From: Saprospirales bacterium GYS_P2D
GTDB lineage: Bacteria > Bacteroidota > Bacteroidia > Chitinophagales > Saprospiraceae
DNA: 64,000 nucleotides
NCBI GenBank assembly: GCA_009833045.1
Contig: WUUP01000001.1
Coordinates: 1,182,100 to 1,246,099 of the forward strand
Reading direction: 5' to 3'
Shown: piece after piece, positions 1-9,560 of the stretch
Layout of the letters: the number at the start of each line of letters is the position of its first letter
How positions within the stretch are numbered: position 1 is the stretch's first letter
Made by a program: the position numbers and the translations under genes
The notes under the pieces: generated by a model
The model's input: the letters and a program-made list of their open reading frames with translations, nothing else
Database searches by the model: none
Told to the model about the DNA's origin: nothing

Positions 1-2
1 GC

Positions 3-1064
3 TACATCGTCCATGTGATAGCGCCTCGTGATACCTACGTAGAAAAGCTAATAGCAGAGGGAGTACACTATATCAATCTGCCCTTATCTAAATACTCTCT
101 CAACCCCTTGAAAGATCTATTTGCTTTGGTCTCGCTGATCAGGACATACCGAACAGAGCAATATGATTTCGTTTTTCACTATACTATCAAACCCAATATC
201 TATGGTAGTATCGCTGCACGTATCGCCGGGATCAAAAGTAAATTAGCCGTAGTCACTGGACTAGGCCGGATGATCGGATCTGGAAAAACTGTGACTACTC
301 TGCTCACTGAAAAGCTATATCGCTTTGCTATGAGATATAGCGATCAGGTTTGGTTTTTGAATGTTGAAAATCGAGAATACTTCATCAGAAAAGGTATCAC
401 TCCTGCCAGTAAAACTCAACTGCTACCCTCTGAGGGTATCAACACTGAAAAATATAGCCCGAAGCGAGAATGGCCAAAGACTAAAGCTATTAGGTTTCTA
501 TTCGCAGGAAGGCTCCTAAAAGAGAAAGGTATAGTCGAGTACTATCGAGCAGCTCAAGAGCTCAGTAAAAAGTACAAACATGTACGATTTGAGATATTAG
601 GATTTGTGGATGAGCAGAATACTGACTCCATCACTCTTACAGAACTGAAAAAATGGCAAGTCTCTGGAGCAATAAGATATCTGGGTGCGTCAGAAGACGT
701 CAGACCTTTCATAGATCGGTGTGACTGTGTTGTATTTCCCTCATACTACCAAGAAGGGATATCAAGGATACTGCTGGAAGCAGCGAGCATGGCGAAACCC
801 ATCGTCACCACGGATCACATAGGATGTCGTGATGTAGTGCTCCCCGCACTGTCTGGATATCTATCAATACCAAAAGATATCAATAGCCTAAAGGAGAACA
901 TTGAGAAAATCATCACACTCTCCTCAGAACGAAGACTCCAAATGGGACATGTAGGACGTGAATATGTCAAGAAACTCTATGATATCGAACTGGTGAAAAA
1001 AATCTACTTAGATCATGTAGAGCCTGAAGCAGACTATGTCACTTCGACTCAAGTCGCTCATTAA
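3..1064 (+). CDS. GT4 glycosyltransferase, 5'-truncated
   Basis: Glycosyltransferase of the GT4 (group 1, GT-B fold) family that transfers a nucleotide-activated sugar in polysaccharide or O-antigen assembly. The reading frame is open to the window edge (codons for Y-I-V-H precede the GTG at 15), so the true start lies outside. Visible are the N-domain stretch with TIKPNIYGSIAARIAG and TGLGRM, typical of PglA/WbpU-like enzymes, and the C-domain with LFAGRLLKEKG and the EGISRILLEAASMAKPIV nucleotide-sugar motif near residue 255. Its 3' end overlaps the convergent TlpA-like gene by 26 bp. With rmlA 0.5 kb away on the other strand, it fits a surface-glycan locus that continues upstream. Donor and acceptor sugars cannot be read from the sequence. 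Confidence 0.88.
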   Translation, partial: YIVHVIAPRDTYVEKLIAEGVHYINLPLSKYSLNPLKDLFALVSLIRTYRTEQYDFVFHYTIKPNIYGSIAARIAGIKSKLAVVTGLGRMIGSGKTVTTLLTEKLYRFAMRYSDQVWFLNVENREYFIRKGITPASKTQLLPSEGINTEKYSPKREWPKTKAIRFLFAGRLLKEKGIVEYYRAAQELSKKYKHVRFEILGFVDEQNTDSITLTELKKWQVSGAIRYLGASEDVRPFIDRCDCVVFPSYYQEGISRILLEAASMAKPIVTTDHIGCRDVVLPALSGYLSIPKDINSLKENIEKIITLSSERRLQMGHVGREYVKKLYDIELVKKIYLDHVEPEADYVTSTQVAH

Positions 1065-1569
1065 GTATCCGTCTGATCTCCTCAAAGCTCAGATCCGTAC
1101 CCATGATTTCACCCTCGGGATTAATTAAAAATTTCGTGGGCAGTTCTTTCACACTATACTGCTGAGCTATAGGAGACATCAATACTACTCTGGTCACATC
1201 GATGATATGATACGGCCAGTTCATATTTTGCTGCTGGATGATCTGTTTCGTGAGTTTATCTGATTTTTCCAGTGCAACACTTACGATCTCAAATCCTGTC
1301 GCATTCTTATAGTCTCGACCATGATAGTCTCGATAGAGTGTTTTCAGATCAGGTATCTCTTTTCGACATGGTGGGCACCATGATCCCCAAAAGTCGAGTA
1401 ATACATAATGTCCTTTCAGGTCAGATAACTCAAAGGTTTCTCCTGATACGAGTTGTGCAGAGATATTCGGAGCGGACTCACCATTGTTAAATGACGGTGG
1501 CTTCAGAAAGTAGTTATAAGCTAAGACCGCTAAGATTAAGACCAGAACGCCGACTAATATTTTCTGCAC
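1039..1569 (-). CDS. TlpA/ResA-like membrane-anchored thioredoxin
   Basis: Thiol-disulfide oxidoreductase of the TlpA/ResA family. An N-terminal hydrophobic anchor (about residues 3-22) should hold a periplasmic thioredoxin domain. The active site W64-C65-P-P-C68 is complete, and the cis-Pro motif ELPTKFLI is present near residue 144. Members reduce apocytochrome c or other envelope cysteines; the exact client here is unknown. It is the last gene of a minus-strand run starting at the porE-like gene, 7 bp after rmlA, and its 3' end overlaps the convergent glycosyltransferase by 26 bp. The 176-residue length is normal for the family. Confidence 0.85.
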   Translation of the reverse strand: MQKILVGVLVLILAVLAYNYFLKPPSFNNGESAPNISAQLVSGETFELSDLKGHYVLLDFWGSWCPPCRKEIPDLKTLYRDYHGRDYKNATGFEIVSVALEKSDKLTKQIIQQQNMNWPYHIIDVTRVVLMSPIAQQYSVKELPTKFLINPEGEIMGTDLSFEEIRRILNERLESK

Positions 1570-1576
1570 TATTTTT

Positions 1577-2437
1577 TTATTCTAATATATCCAATAAGTA
1601 CTGTCCGTAACCACTCTTGATATACTTATGTCCTAAGTGAGACAACTGTTCATCATTGATAAATCCCATTTTGTAAGCTACCTCTTCTATACATCCTATC
1701 TTCAGGCCTTGACGCTCTTCTATGACATGGATGAACTCTGACGCTTGTAAGAGTGACTCATGAGTACCTGTATCCAGCCATGCCATACCTCTATTAAATA
1801 CTTCCACTTTGAGCTTTCCTTGACGGAGGTACTCTTTATTGACATCGGTGATCTCATACTCTCCTCTCGGACTTGGCTTTAGATTTTTTGCTATTTCGAC
1901 CACACTATTATCATAGAAGTATAGACCTGGTACAGCATAGTTAGACTTTGGATGCTCTGGCTTTTCTTCTATGGATACAACCTTGTTATTTTCGTCAAAT
2001 TCTACTACGCCATATCGCTCTGGATCTTTTACTTGATAAGCAAAAACGTATCCTCCATCTGGATTAACACATGATTGTAGATTCTGAGCTAAGCCATTAC
2101 CATGAAAAATATTATCTCCTAACACCAACGCCGCAGGGTCAGAACCAATAAACTCTTCTCCAAGTACGAATGCCTGTGCCAATCCATTGGGCTCATACTG
2201 TGGTACATATGAGAAAGAACAACCGAGCTCCTCTCCTGTCCCTAATAGCTTCTGAAATAGCGGAACTTGATCAGGGTTTGAGATGATCAATATATCCTTG
2301 ATACCTGCTAACATCAGTGTACTAAGAGGGTAGTATATCATGGGCTTATCATAGACGGGCATTAACTGCTTGCTCATAGCTATCGTCAATGGATAGAGAC
2401 GTGTTCCCATACCTCCTGCCAAGATGATTCCTTTCAT
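1577..2437 (-). CDS. rmlA: Glucose-1-phosphate thymidylyltransferase RmlA
   Basis: First enzyme of dTDP-L-rhamnose synthesis; it makes dTDP-glucose from dTTP and glucose-1-phosphate. The N-terminus [18 protein letters not shown] carries the nucleotidyltransferase signature, followed by [20 protein letters not shown], the EKP motif ([20 protein letters not shown]) and [11 protein letters not shown], all diagnostic of RmlA/RfbA. An in-frame start at 2500 would add 21 non-conserved residues and overlap the upstream gene, so I chose the ATG at 2437, giving 286 residues (family about 290). rmlB, rmlC and rmlD are not in the window. It presumably supplies the neighbouring glycosyltransferases, but that is inference. 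Confidence 0.93.
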   Translation of the reverse strand: MKGIILAGGMGTRLYPLTIAMSKQLMPVYDKPMIYYPLSTLMLAGIKDILIISNPDQVPLFQKLLGTGEELGCSFSYVPQYEPNGLAQAFVLGEEFIGSDPAALVLGDNIFHGNGLAQNLQSCVNPDGGYVFAYQVKDPERYGVVEFDENNKVVSIEEKPEHPKSNYAVPGLYFYDNSVVEIAKNLKPSPRGEYEITDVNKEYLRQGKLKVEVFNRGMAWLDTGTHESLLQASEFIHVIEERQGLKIGCIEEVAYKMGFINDEQLSHLGHKYIKSGYGQYLLDILE

Positions 2438-2459
2438 TCTATTGAGTTGATTTGTTGTT

Positions 2460-2804
2460 CTATTGTCTTGGTATAAATACAAAGTTCGCTCCAAGTTCAC
2501 TTAATACGAAACAACAGAAATAATGATCTGTGCTTTTAAAGACATCTCTAAATGAATCCACCTTTTCTTCTTCTATGATCTGTTTAGAGACAAATTCTTC
2601 TAATGTCGAAATGTGAATCGTCCATAACCCTCCTGACTGCTCCGCATCGATCAGCTTGACTCCGATCTCTACTTCTTGCTGATGGATCACGAATATAGGA
2701 TACTTAGTCACCTCTTGATCCAAGACCGCATCCATGGCTTTTGCCATGATGGGGCGATACAATTTGATATCTTCTTCGAGCTGTATATACTTAGTTGTCG
2801 ACAT
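2460..2804 (-). CDS. Conserved-looking hypothetical protein (114 aa)
   Basis: I do not recognise the family. It is a soluble, acidic 114-residue protein without signal peptide or membrane segment, ending in a hydrophobic stretch ([21 protein letters not shown]) that looks like buried beta strands. It lies 1 bp after the rlmD stop and 22 bp before the rmlA start, in a same-strand run with tlpA, so it is probably co-transcribed. Coding is supported by the snug fit between genes and by codon use like its neighbours. No function is proposed. Confidence 0.65.
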   Translation of the reverse strand: MSTTKYIQLEEDIKLYRPIMAKAMDAVLDQEVTKYPIFVIHQQEVEIGVKLIDAEQSGGLWTIHISTLEEFVSKQIIEEEKVDSFRDVFKSTDHYFCCFVLSELGANFVFIPRQ

Positions 2805-2805
2805 T

Positions 2806-4215
2806 TTACTTCTTTTTCAGTAGGGCCACGGACTCAATGTGACTGGTATGTGGAAACATATCCACTGGCTTTACCTTGACCAGTTCGTACTTTTCTTTCA
2901 ATAACAAAATATCCCTTGCTTGGGTCGAAGGATTGCAGCTGATATATACGATTTTAGGAGGAGAAAGCTCCAAGATCGTCTCTACTACATCTGGGTGCAT
3001 ACCCGCTCTGGGAGGATCTGTCACTACGACATCCGGGGCACCGTACTCTTCTCTGAATGATGGTTTTAGCACCTCTTTCACATCTCCTACTAAGAATGTC
3101 GTATTCTCTATCTGATTATCCTGAGCGTTGAGCTTAGCATCGGCGATGGCTTCTGGCACCTCCTCGATACCCACCACTCGATCACATCCTGAGGACATGT
3201 ATATGGCTATACTTCCAGTACCCGTATATAGATCGTAGAGCACCTCTCCGCCTTCGAGCTCTGCATATTCTTTAGCCACATCATATAGGTGCTTAGCCTG
3301 TGTGCTGTTAGTCTGAAAGAAGGATTTTGGACTAATCCGATAGGTGATATCACCCAAACTTTCTTTGATATGATCTACTCCAGCATAGTTTTGGGACTGG
3401 AGGTCCAGAGTACTGGAGTTCATCTTTGTATTGATCATATAGTTCCACGAGATCACCTGTGGAAACTCTGCTATCAAGATATCAAAGAGCTTGTTTCTCT
3501 TTTCCTCATCATGCTCACCAAAGATCATCGTCAGCATCCATTCTCCAGCAATAGTATTTCTCAATATGACATTTCGCAGAAAGCCTTCATGACCCTTTAT
3601 ATTGTAAAAGGACATATCATGTGTCTTTGCTATCTCTGCGATACGGTTTCTTATGATGTTGGTCAGATCGTTTTGCAGGTGACATTGATCTATAGGGACT
3701 ACTTTATCAAATACTCCTGCTCTATGAAAGCCAACAGCGCCTCCCTCTGAAGAGAAATCTTCTCCAGATGCTATCTCCTCATCTGTTAACCATCTTTTAG
3801 TGGAGAATGTATACTCCAACTTATTTCGATAGCGCTCTGTCTGCTCACATCCAAGTATTGAATCGACTTTCGACTCATCGTCTTTTGCTATTCGTTTGAT
3901 GGCATTGATGACACTACGTTCTTTTAGCTCGATTTGTTTCTGGTAGTCGAGATTCTGCCATTTGCAGCCTCCACATACTCCAAAGTGCTCACAAAAAGGG
4001 TCGACCCTCCACTCTGACTCTTTGACTATCCTCTTGACTTTTCCTGCCTTGAGCCCTTTCTTCTTACGCATGTAGATGAAGTCTATCACATCTCCAGGTA
4101 CGCAACCCTCATCTACCATCACGATCTCTCCCTCTGCGGTACGAGCGATGACTTTACCCTTATCACCTATATCAATGGCCTCTACTCCTTCGATGACTCT
4201 TTTCTTTCTTGCCAT
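2806..4215 (-). CDS. rlmD: 23S rRNA (uracil-C5)-methyltransferase, RlmD/RumA family
   Basis: SAM-dependent RNA m5U methyltransferase of the TrmA/RumA family, expected to modify a 23S rRNA uracil. Domains in order: an N-terminal TRAM domain (about 1-65), a 4Fe-4S cluster site with C75, C81 and C84 plus a later QCH cysteine, and a C-terminal Rossmann methyltransferase with DLYTGTGSIA (SAM), DPPRAGMHP and the nucleophile in SCNPSTQARD (C427), ending in DMFPHTSHIE. The 469-residue length is typical. Its start overlaps the porE-like stop by one base (TAATG), which suggests translational coupling. Whether the target is U1939, U747 or both cannot be told from sequence alone, as single-copy Gram-positive homologues (RlmCD) can do both. 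Confidence 0.92.
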   Translation of the reverse strand: MARKKRVIEGVEAIDIGDKGKVIARTAEGEIVMVDEGCVPGDVIDFIYMRKKKGLKAGKVKRIVKESEWRVDPFCEHFGVCGGCKWQNLDYQKQIELKERSVINAIKRIAKDDESKVDSILGCEQTERYRNKLEYTFSTKRWLTDEEIASGEDFSSEGGAVGFHRAGVFDKVVPIDQCHLQNDLTNIIRNRIAEIAKTHDMSFYNIKGHEGFLRNVILRNTIAGEWMLTMIFGEHDEEKRNKLFDILIAEFPQVISWNYMINTKMNSSTLDLQSQNYAGVDHIKESLGDITYRISPKSFFQTNSTQAKHLYDVAKEYAELEGGEVLYDLYTGTGSIAIYMSSGCDRVVGIEEVPEAIADAKLNAQDNQIENTTFLVGDVKEVLKPSFREEYGAPDVVVTDPPRAGMHPDVVETILELSPPKIVYISCNPSTQARDILLLKEKYELVKVKPVDMFPHTSHIESVALLKKK

Positions 4216-6104
4216 TACGGTTTTTTTAGTACGAATTCTGTTCTTCTATTTTGGGCTCGACCCTCATCTGTATTGTTATCTGCGATAGGACTCATCTCTC
4301 CTTTTCCTATGGCTTGGATCCGGTCTGCATTTATTCCCTTAGCGATGATAGCCTGACGTACAGACTCTGCTCGATCTTTAGACAGCTTGAGATTATCACT
4401 TTCTTGGCCGACATCATCCGTGTGTCCTATGATCTCGATATGATACTCTGGTTGATTCTGCAGCAGATCGTATAGATATTTGATCTCTACGTCAGATGCT
4501 GGACTGAGTATAGCACTGTTACTTTCAAAAAATATATTATTCAACACTATAGGTTGATCGTCTGCTATCGCTGAAGCCGTTGGTAATGGGATAAGTTCTA
4601 TTCTTTCTTCGATAGGCTCAGCTGCGAGCTGACTGATTTGATATTCTTCATGAAGAGAATAAAACTGATAGTCTGGATGCGTAATATGTATGGCCACAGA
4701 TTTCCCCACTGGCACTGCGCAAAGAAACGCACCCAAATCAGAGCTCTCTCCTCTGAAGACCTCTTCTGCAGTGGACAGTACCGTCACTATGACTTCCGCT
4801 TGCAGAGGTTCACCACTTTTTTTTGATACTACATCTCCCTTCAGATAGGTCATCGCCTGAGGGCGAAACCGCTCTGGGAGCTCATAGGTATAGATGTCCA
4901 GTCCCCGCTCCTGAACTCTATCAGAGGAGAAATATGCTTTCCTGCCGGCTATATCTATCACGAGGTCACCATCATCTCCTGATGTATTAATAGGTGCGCC
5001 TAAATTCTCTGGAGTACTCCAGTTATTACCTATCTTTCGGGACAAGAAGGCATCATATCCTCCGAGCCCAAGATGACCTTCTGACCTAAAGTAGAGCGTC
5101 TCTCCATCTGCATGGATAAATGGAGATGCTTCTTTCTCTGATGTATTAATGGTCTCTCCGAGATTTTTTGGCTCCGACCAATGATCTCTATCTATACGAT
5201 GAGAGACCCAAATATCACTTTCACCATATCCGGATGGTCGGTTGGAACTGAAGTATAGGGTCCTACCATCAGCTGTCAGACTGGGCGAGCTATCCCAATA
5301 GCTAGTATTGACAGGCTTTCCTATATTTTTGGGTTTGGACCATAACTCTCCTTCTCTATGCGAGATATATAGATCACAGCTACCATATCCATGATCATCA
5401 CTACAGTGGGTGAATACTAATGTCTGACCATCGCCAGATATAGTCTGTGCCCCCTCATTATAGCGAGTGTTGATGATGGATATAGGAGAGACCTCGTAGT
5501 CCCCATTTTTATTTTTGGCCTCAAAAAGATCCTCTTGTCCATTTTCCTTCCGTGTGAATATCAGCACCTCTTGATCTAATGAAAAGGAAGGTAAATACTC
5601 ATCAGCTGAGCTATTCACTTGATCACTCAGAGGCTGAGGATTGATATCGTATCCATTTTGGCTCAAAGCCAATACCTCTTGTAATTCTTCTATCGCCATT
5701 TCACTCTGCCGATAAGCCCTACTATCGGGCTCCACTTGAGCTTGATATGATGTATAATAGTCTATGGCCATTTGATACTCCCCTTGATTTTTATACAAAA
5801 AGGCGAGCGCACTGAGGACGTATTTTTTGGTTTCGGTCCGATCTTGATGATTACGCAATAAGGTGATGGCTTCCTCCTCTCGACCCCGCTCAAGATATAG
5901 ATCTATGAGCCCCTTAAGTCCACTGAGAGGAGACTCTCCGTCCAATAGCTTTTGATATATTTCTTCGGCCTGTATATACTGTCCTCTTCGGACAAAGATC
6001 TCGGCTTGACTCACAGAATCCGAAGGGTCCAAAGACTTAGTAGATGCACAGCTCATGGCTATGACCAGCCCGACAGATAACAATATGTGTAAAGTATATC
6101 TCAT
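4215..6104 (-). CDS. porE: PorE-like T9SS lipoprotein (TPR, WD40-like propeller, CRD, OmpA)
   Basis: Outer-membrane lipoprotein with the domain order of type IX secretion protein PorE of Porphyromonas gingivalis. It has a lipoprotein signal (MSCAS, C19), TPR repeats (about 30-155), PD40/WD40-like propeller blades (about 165-420, with repeated 'PSLTADGRTLYFSSNRP' type strands), a carboxypeptidase-regulatory-like fold (about 425-500, TYLKGDVVSKKSGEP) and an OmpA peptidoglycan-binding domain (about 520-629, IIGHTDDVG, LSKDRAESV, NRRTEFVL). PorE is thought to link the secretion complex to peptidoglycan. Its length of 629 is close to the family size. No other core por gene adjoins it, which is usual since por genes are scattered. 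Many OmpA/PD40 paralogues exist in this phylum, so the exact orthology is less certain than the architecture. Confidence 0.75.
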   Translation of the reverse strand: MRYTLHILLSVGLVIAMSCASTKSLDPSDSVSQAEIFVRRGQYIQAEEIYQKLLDGESPLSGLKGLIDLYLERGREEEAITLLRNHQDRTETKKYVLSALAFLYKNQGEYQMAIDYYTSYQAQVEPDSRAYRQSEMAIEELQEVLALSQNGYDINPQPLSDQVNSSADEYLPSFSLDQEVLIFTRKENGQEDLFEAKNKNGDYEVSPISIINTRYNEGAQTISGDGQTLVFTHCSDDHGYGSCDLYISHREGELWSKPKNIGKPVNTSYWDSSPSLTADGRTLYFSSNRPSGYGESDIWVSHRIDRDHWSEPKNLGETINTSEKEASPFIHADGETLYFRSEGHLGLGGYDAFLSRKIGNNWSTPENLGAPINTSGDDGDLVIDIAGRKAYFSSDRVQERGLDIYTYELPERFRPQAMTYLKGDVVSKKSGEPLQAEVIVTVLSTAEEVFRGESSDLGAFLCAVPVGKSVAIHITHPDYQFYSLHEEYQISQLAAEPIEERIELIPLPTASAIADDQPIVLNNIFFESNSAILSPASDVEIKYLYDLLQNQPEYHIEIIGHTDDVGQESDNLKLSKDRAESVRQAIIAKGINADRIQAIGKGEMSPIADNNTDEGRAQNRRTEFVLKKP

Positions 6105-6169
6105 CTTTAGCTTTCATAACACAATATCGCACATCTTAGTATACTGTCGTAGTAGATGAGCAGCCAGGG

Positions 6170-7189
6170 CTATTTTTTGACGTACTCTTTAGCTTTTGAG
6201 GATCCTTCTTGTATAGCCATCTCAAAATCTGCCTTTGCATCTCTCTTATTCAGCCCTTTCTTAATCAATGCTCTGATGAAATAGGCTTCGTGCAATTCAA
6301 AATCCTTAGACGTTTGATCCTTGATCTCAAATGCTCTTTCTATTTCCACCAAGGCTTCTTTATACTCCTCCATCTCTGCTAATACCATAGCATATAGCAC
6401 ATAGCTGTAGGCTTTTTTCTTAAGATTTGAGTCACCTGGCTTAAATGCTCTTTTGGTGAAAAACTTGAGATCAAAGGCCGCCTTATCCCATTGCTTAAGA
6501 TCGATATGACATTCGGCTTTTTTTAGTCTTGCCTTCCAATAAAGAGACTCCAGAGCTATCGATTTTTTCAGCGTCAGCTCAAAATTCTTTATTGCTTCCT
6601 CGAGATTTCCCTCATTCTTCTCAATGAACGCCTTACCATAGTAAGCGAACGCAATAGAGTCATCGATCTTGATGGCTTTATTAAAATCATACTTGGCATC
6701 ACTATAGTTTTTGAGGCGCATATTAGTCCATCCTCGACGTTCATAGGCTTGAGCATGTGAGTCATACTTTTCGATGGTTTTATTGAATGCTTTTAACGCC
6801 TCTTCGTTTTCTTCTCCTTCTTGGAAGAGTTTATCCCCTTTTTTAAACTGCATCACCACAGCCTTATCACTTTCAGGCTGTATATTCTTGTAGTTGAGGA
6901 CTTTTCCTTCCTCGATCATCCAGGCATTGATTTCTCCAGCTACTGCAAACTGTGCACAGTAGTCCAGCAAGCTGACAGTATTGCGAAAACTCTTGTCTGA
7001 AGCATTCCCTACGAATCTTGGTACAGTCAATGTCATCGCCTCTTCATTGAAGATATCTTCTTGATTGAGCAATACATCATTTTTATAATAGGTCTCTGTA
7101 CGGTACTCGTACATCTTGACCACTTTAGCGTAGCTTTTTTCGTTGTTAAAGGAGAGCCGGCCTTGGATAATCGTTTTATAAAACATCAA
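6170..7189 (-). CDS. TPR-repeat protein
   Basis: Protein of 339 residues dominated by tetratricopeptide repeats from about residue 125 to 335 (for example AYERRGWTNMRLKNYSDAKYDFNKAIKIDDS). The first 120 residues are not TPR and show no signal peptide, so it is probably cytoplasmic; a later Met (residue 26) is an alternative start. TPRs mediate protein-protein contacts; no catalytic domain is visible and the partner is unknown. It stands alone: the next minus-strand gene starts 66 bp downstream, and a TATCTTTG -7 box lies about 90 bp upstream. Confidence 0.8.
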   Translation of the reverse strand: MMFYKTIIQGRLSFNNEKSYAKVVKMYEYRTETYYKNDVLLNQEDIFNEEAMTLTVPRFVGNASDKSFRNTVSLLDYCAQFAVAGEINAWMIEEGKVLNYKNIQPESDKAVVMQFKKGDKLFQEGEENEEALKAFNKTIEKYDSHAQAYERRGWTNMRLKNYSDAKYDFNKAIKIDDSIAFAYYGKAFIEKNEGNLEEAIKNFELTLKKSIALESLYWKARLKKAECHIDLKQWDKAAFDLKFFTKRAFKPGDSNLKKKAYSYVLYAMVLAEMEEYKEALVEIERAFEIKDQTSKDFELHEAYFIRALIKKGLNKRDAKADFEMAIQEGSSKAKEYVKK

Positions 7190-7278
7190 TAGAATCCTTT
7201 CTCTTTGATTTAATCAATAGTAACTGATATTCAGTTGTTTAGGGAGTTGTTGATTTAATCTTTTCTTAATAGGATCTA

Positions 7279-7286
7279 CAAAGATA
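7279..7286 (-). promoter_or_regulatory. Bacteroidota -7 box (TATCTTTG) for the TPR gene
   Basis: On the minus strand this octamer reads TATCTTTG, a perfect match to the Bacteroidota consensus TAnnTTTG. It lies 90 bp upstream of the TPR gene start at 7189, in an otherwise empty 236-bp gap, and would give a leader of about 80 nt. I see no good -33 TTTG box at the usual distance, so confidence is moderate. Confidence 0.4.
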
Positions 7287-7425
7287 GAGAGTCTGTCAGA
7301 GTCCGATTGGATTCTGTACCTATATTATACACATTGATTTTTTTATGATGTAAGATATCCGACCATTTAAGTCAATATATGGCTATTTCCGACTTGATTA
7401 GGGCCTCTGTAGTTCAGATGCTGAC

Positions 7426-8709
7426 TTACTCTGTCTTTGCTCTACGATTGATCAAAATGCCTATGACTATCGATAGTATCGTGTAGCTAGTGAAATAAAA
7501 AGCTCCTGGAGAAAGTCGTGAATAATTAAGCGTCTCGATGGCAAACCCCCCTTGGTTTTGATCGATAGCACTCAGCTGAGAGGTGATCACTCCATACATC
7601 CCGATATAAGCCATAAATATCGCCACGACGAAAACATCTGCCATGCTCCACTTACCCAAGTGAAATATAATCTGCTGAGCCACTCTATTATTTTTGACCT
7701 TGTCGGAAAACAGATATAGAGCTGATAATAGTAGCTTAAAAAATGGAAAAACAATACTAAACATCAACACTAATGCTCCTACTGCCTTGAGATCTGCTCC
7801 TCCACTCTGCCAGAGTGTCTTAGTGACCTCTACTATGGATTTACTTTGAAAATATATCACCTGCTCATCAAAGACGATATCCTCCCCTAAAAGTGAAAAA
7901 ACAAACGAATCAAGTCGTGCGTCGATATCTATCATCGGCAGCGATATACCCAGTAGTAACAGCAAGATCGATACTAATGTCAGGCCTGCTACTGACCATT
8001 CAAAATTCACCTTATAGACCATGATACACATCAAGATGGTTGTAGCCAAACCCCATAAAAAATAGTTCGTCTGATCGCTAATAGATCTATCCATCTCACT
8101 AATGGCCTCCGTCAGATGTGTCTCAGTATCTTCTAAAGCGACAAAACCATATCGCTGATAAATAGGGACTCGACGATCTACATAGCTGCGTGCTGCATCA
8201 TCGACTATGAGTCGGAGCAGTTCTTTCTGCATATACTCTCTGAGGAGTGGTTCATTCTGACGCACCTCGGCGATGATCTGTTTTGATAGGCCCGGTATCT
8301 GACTTTTGAGATCCAGCTGATCGAGCTGTTCTACGACATTAGTCTTGATGAGGTTCAAAAACATCTTATTCATCTTACCTCCTTTCTCCAGATTATCCAC
8401 GATCATATCGATCAGCTCTCCCGACTCAAAGTATCGCTGGTACATCGAGTGTAGATAGCCCTGTACCTGCTCGTCCAGTACTACATAGGTGCTCTCTGAT
8501 ATACCAAATTCCTTGATACGATTTTGAAAAATGCCTAAGGCCTCTTGTTTCCAGATTTCTACGTTGAATAGTTCATAGTTGACACGATTGATCTCAGCCA
8601 AATCTTCTTTGAGGACTTTGCGCTGCATAACATCTTGATAGAGACGCTGACCAAAAAAAACTGAAGCTATCAAGCCAAGGCAGAATAACAGAAGAGCGGT
8701 ATACTTCAT
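7426..8709 (-). CDS. PqiA-type membrane protein with large extracytoplasmic domain
   Basis: Integral membrane protein whose C-terminal half matches the paraquat-inducible protein A family: the LGKWSMADVFVVAIFMAYIG motif follows transmembrane segments at roughly 210-270 and 315-345, with a final one near 410 (numbering from the chosen start). Residues about 25-205 form a charged, helical region between the first and second membrane segments, presumably periplasmic, which standard PqiA proteins lack. I chose the ATG at 8709 (MKYTALLLFCLGLIASVFFG, a clean first membrane helix) over one 18 residues upstream. PqiA-like proteins are linked to envelope lipid transport with MCE partners in Proteobacteria; no MCE protein is nearby, so the role here is open. 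Confidence 0.7.
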   Translation of the reverse strand: MKYTALLLFCLGLIASVFFGQRLYQDVMQRKVLKEDLAEINRVNYELFNVEIWKQEALGIFQNRIKEFGISESTYVVLDEQVQGYLHSMYQRYFESGELIDMIVDNLEKGGKMNKMFLNLIKTNVVEQLDQLDLKSQIPGLSKQIIAEVRQNEPLLREYMQKELLRLIVDDAARSYVDRRVPIYQRYGFVALEDTETHLTEAISEMDRSISDQTNYFLWGLATTILMCIMVYKVNFEWSVAGLTLVSILLLLLGISLPMIDIDARLDSFVFSLLGEDIVFDEQVIYFQSKSIVEVTKTLWQSGGADLKAVGALVLMFSIVFPFFKLLLSALYLFSDKVKNNRVAQQIIFHLGKWSMADVFVVAIFMAYIGMYGVITSQLSAIDQNQGGFAIETLNYSRLSPGAFYFTSYTILSIVIGILINRRAKTE

Positions 8710-8851
8710 AGTGTATGGAGTGTCATTAGATATTTGACGTGGAGAATGGGCATTTTGTATCACTCATCATCCGATATCTATCAAAATAGGATACAAAATA
8801 TGCATTCCCGCAATTTGCATCGTCATAATAGTACTAACTCAACAAATTACC

Positions 8852-9556
8852 ATGAAGTATTTATTTTTCATTCTTTTAAGCAGTACAGCACTTATGGCAC
8901 AACCTAATCCAACAAAGACAATAGAAGTCTCTGGCTCTCACGAGATGAGCATCGATCCTGAGACTATCTATTTCAATATCACCATCGAGGAATATTGGCA
9001 AGAAGAATTTGAAGGTAAAAAATGGGAAGACTTCAAAACTAAAATCGATATCACTACCATCGAAAATGAACTCATCAAAGAGCTCAAATCCATAGGTGTC
9101 AAAATGGACCAGATCACTCTCAAACAATCAGGCAACTACTGGAGATCCCGGGGCAAAGACTTCCTCATCTCCAAAAATTTAGAAATAAAGCTCAACAGTT
9201 TTGAAAAAGCTAATGAGATCTCTAACGTACTAAAGACTCGAGGTATCAAAAACATGAATGTCGCTCGACTCGATCACTCTGACCTCAAAGCTCTTGAGCT
9301 ACAAGTAAAGGCCGAAGCGCTGAAAGACGCTCAAGAAAAAGCAGCGACCCTCGCTAGTGTCTATGGTAAAAAAATCAAGGATGTCGTATCCATAGTAGAA
9401 GTAGACAAATTCGTATCTGTATCTCCACCGATGTACGCTGGCCTACGTGCTAAAAGTATGGCTATGGAGTCCAGCAATGCACAGCCTGTACAATACGAAA
9501 ACTTCAGACAGATCAAGCTATCCGCTGATATGAGAGTTTTATTCGAAATTGAGTAA
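8852..9556 (+). CDS. SIMPL-domain (DUF541) exported protein
   Basis: Exported protein with a signal peptide (MKYLFFILLSSTALMAQ) followed by a SIMPL/DUF541 domain: TIEVSGSHEMSIDPETIYFNITIEEYW opens the domain and ALKDAQEKAATLASVYGKKI is its characteristic late helix. The family includes E. coli YggE, implicated in oxidative-stress tolerance, and IRAK-binding SIMPL; biochemical activity is not defined. It is a single gene, divergent from the PqiA-type gene and convergent with the beta-barrel gene 4 bp downstream. Confidence 0.82.
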   Translation: MKYLFFILLSSTALMAQPNPTKTIEVSGSHEMSIDPETIYFNITIEEYWQEEFEGKKWEDFKTKIDITTIENELIKELKSIGVKMDQITLKQSGNYWRSRGKDFLISKNLEIKLNSFEKANEISNVLKTRGIKNMNVARLDHSDLKALELQVKAEALKDAQEKAATLASVYGKKIKDVVSIVEVDKFVSVSPPMYAGLRAKSMAMESSNAQPVQYENFRQIKLSADMRVLFEIE

Positions 9557-9560
9557 GGGG

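Noticed and set aside
3289-3750. 153-codon plus-strand frame
   Set aside because: Antisense to rlmD, which is unmistakable.
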